Positions 63,778-64,000 of a stretch of DNA of 64,000 nucleotides are shown here, one piece after another (the stretch's first letter is position 1; each line of letters starts with the position of its first letter). Origin of the DNA: Streptomyces sp. S.PNR 29 (GTDB lineage Bacteria; Actinomycetota; Actinomycetes; Streptomycetales; Streptomycetaceae); the NCBI RefSeq assembly GCF_030386795.1, contig NZ_JANUQM010000011.1:248001-312000 (forward strand), given 5' to 3'. The position numbers were made by a program, and so were the translations under genes. The notes beneath the pieces are model-generated. The model was not told the DNA's origin, did not search any database, and worked only from the letters and a program-made list of their open reading frames with translations.

Positions 63778-64000
63778 ATGCTGGACGTCACCCACGACGA
63801 GTGGTTGCGCCGTGCCAAGTCCCTGCAACTGTCCGGTGCCCATTACATCGACGGCATCGACGAGAGCGGCGGCGGGGCGGTCTTCGCAGCCGTCTCGCCT
63901 CGTGACGGCCAGGTACTCGCCCAGGTCGCCGACGGGGGCGCCGCCGAGGTGGATGCGGCCGTGGCTGCCGCCCGCCGGGCGTTCGACGCCGGCCCGTGGC
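63778..64000 (+). CDS. Aldehyde dehydrogenase (PuuC-like), N-terminal part only
   Basis: 74 codons before the right edge. MLDVTHDEWLRRAKSL is a typical N-terminal helix, then HYIDGIDES, AAVSPRDGQVLAQVADGG and AAEVDAAVAAARRAFDAGPW, the start of the aldehyde dehydrogenase nucleotide-binding domain. DEWLRRAKSL resembles gamma-glutamyl-aminoaldehyde dehydrogenases, which would fit the gamma-glutamylation enzyme upstream. GGGAGG precedes the ATG. Confidence 0.85.
   Translation, partial: MLDVTHDEWLRRAKSLQLSGAHYIDGIDESGGGAVFAAVSPRDGQVLAQVADGGAAEVDAAVAAARRAFDAGPW

Noticed and set aside
63345..63818. 157-codon minus-strand frame between the permease and the last dehydrogenase
   Set aside because: Covers operator 4 and the start of the dehydrogenase gene and shows no family resemblance.

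Overview
The window is typical of a Streptomyces or closely related actinomycete: very high GC with strong third-position GC bias, GTG and TTG starts next to ATG, many secreted enzymes with Sec or Tat signals and ricin-type lectin domains, and dense ABC-transporter/LacI sugar loci. I see no tRNA, rRNA, CRISPR array or intact insertion sequence.

Region A (1-22.2 kb) is a plant-polysaccharide utilisation locus. A leftward run encodes a sugar ABC importer (binding protein, two permeases) followed by three glycoside hydrolases, the last running off the left edge. Its LacI regulator (8798-9847) has palindromic operators in front of it. After a TetR gene and an IS5-type transposase scar, a leftward GH43 - GH5 - GH5 operon faces a rightward lipoprotein/permease/permease importer with its own LacI regulator; a LacI-type operator lies between them.

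Region B (22.2-34.9 kb) starts with a divergent AraC / phytanoyl-CoA dioxygenase-like pair plus a small unknown gene. It continues with an EthD-domain protein, an MFS exporter and a LysR regulator. A seven-gene rightward operon follows, with short overlaps at most junctions: FAH hydrolase, cyclase, FAD monooxygenase, amidohydrolase, ring-cleavage dioxygenase, second FAH hydrolase, SDR. It looks like a meta-cleavage pathway for an aromatic acid, substrate unknown.

Region C (35.7-50.2 kb) holds secreted enzymes with ricin lectin domains (GH59 galactocerebrosidase-like, GDSL esterase, GH29 fucosidase) around a P450 - aldehyde dehydrogenase - ferredoxin - ferredoxin reductase cassette. Part of that cassette is repeated at 48.2-50.2 kb as a decayed copy with three in-frame deletions, and the copy cuts off a LysR gene.

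Region D (50.4-64 kb) is the most unusual part. Two divergent operons carry a glutamine-synthetase-like ligase, a P450, an F420-dependent oxidoreductase and an F420:NADPH reductase (leftward), and ferredoxin, ferredoxin reductase, an acetoacetate-decarboxylase-family protein, HpaE-like and HpaD-like enzymes, an FAH enzyme and a TetR regulator (rightward). An amino-acid/amine permease and the start of another aldehyde dehydrogenase follow. Four copies of one 8-4-8 inverted repeat lie at the four promoter positions, which argues that the whole set is one TetR-controlled regulon. The gene content suggests uptake, gamma-glutamylation and oxidation of an aromatic amine feeding a homoprotocatechuate-type ring-cleavage route.
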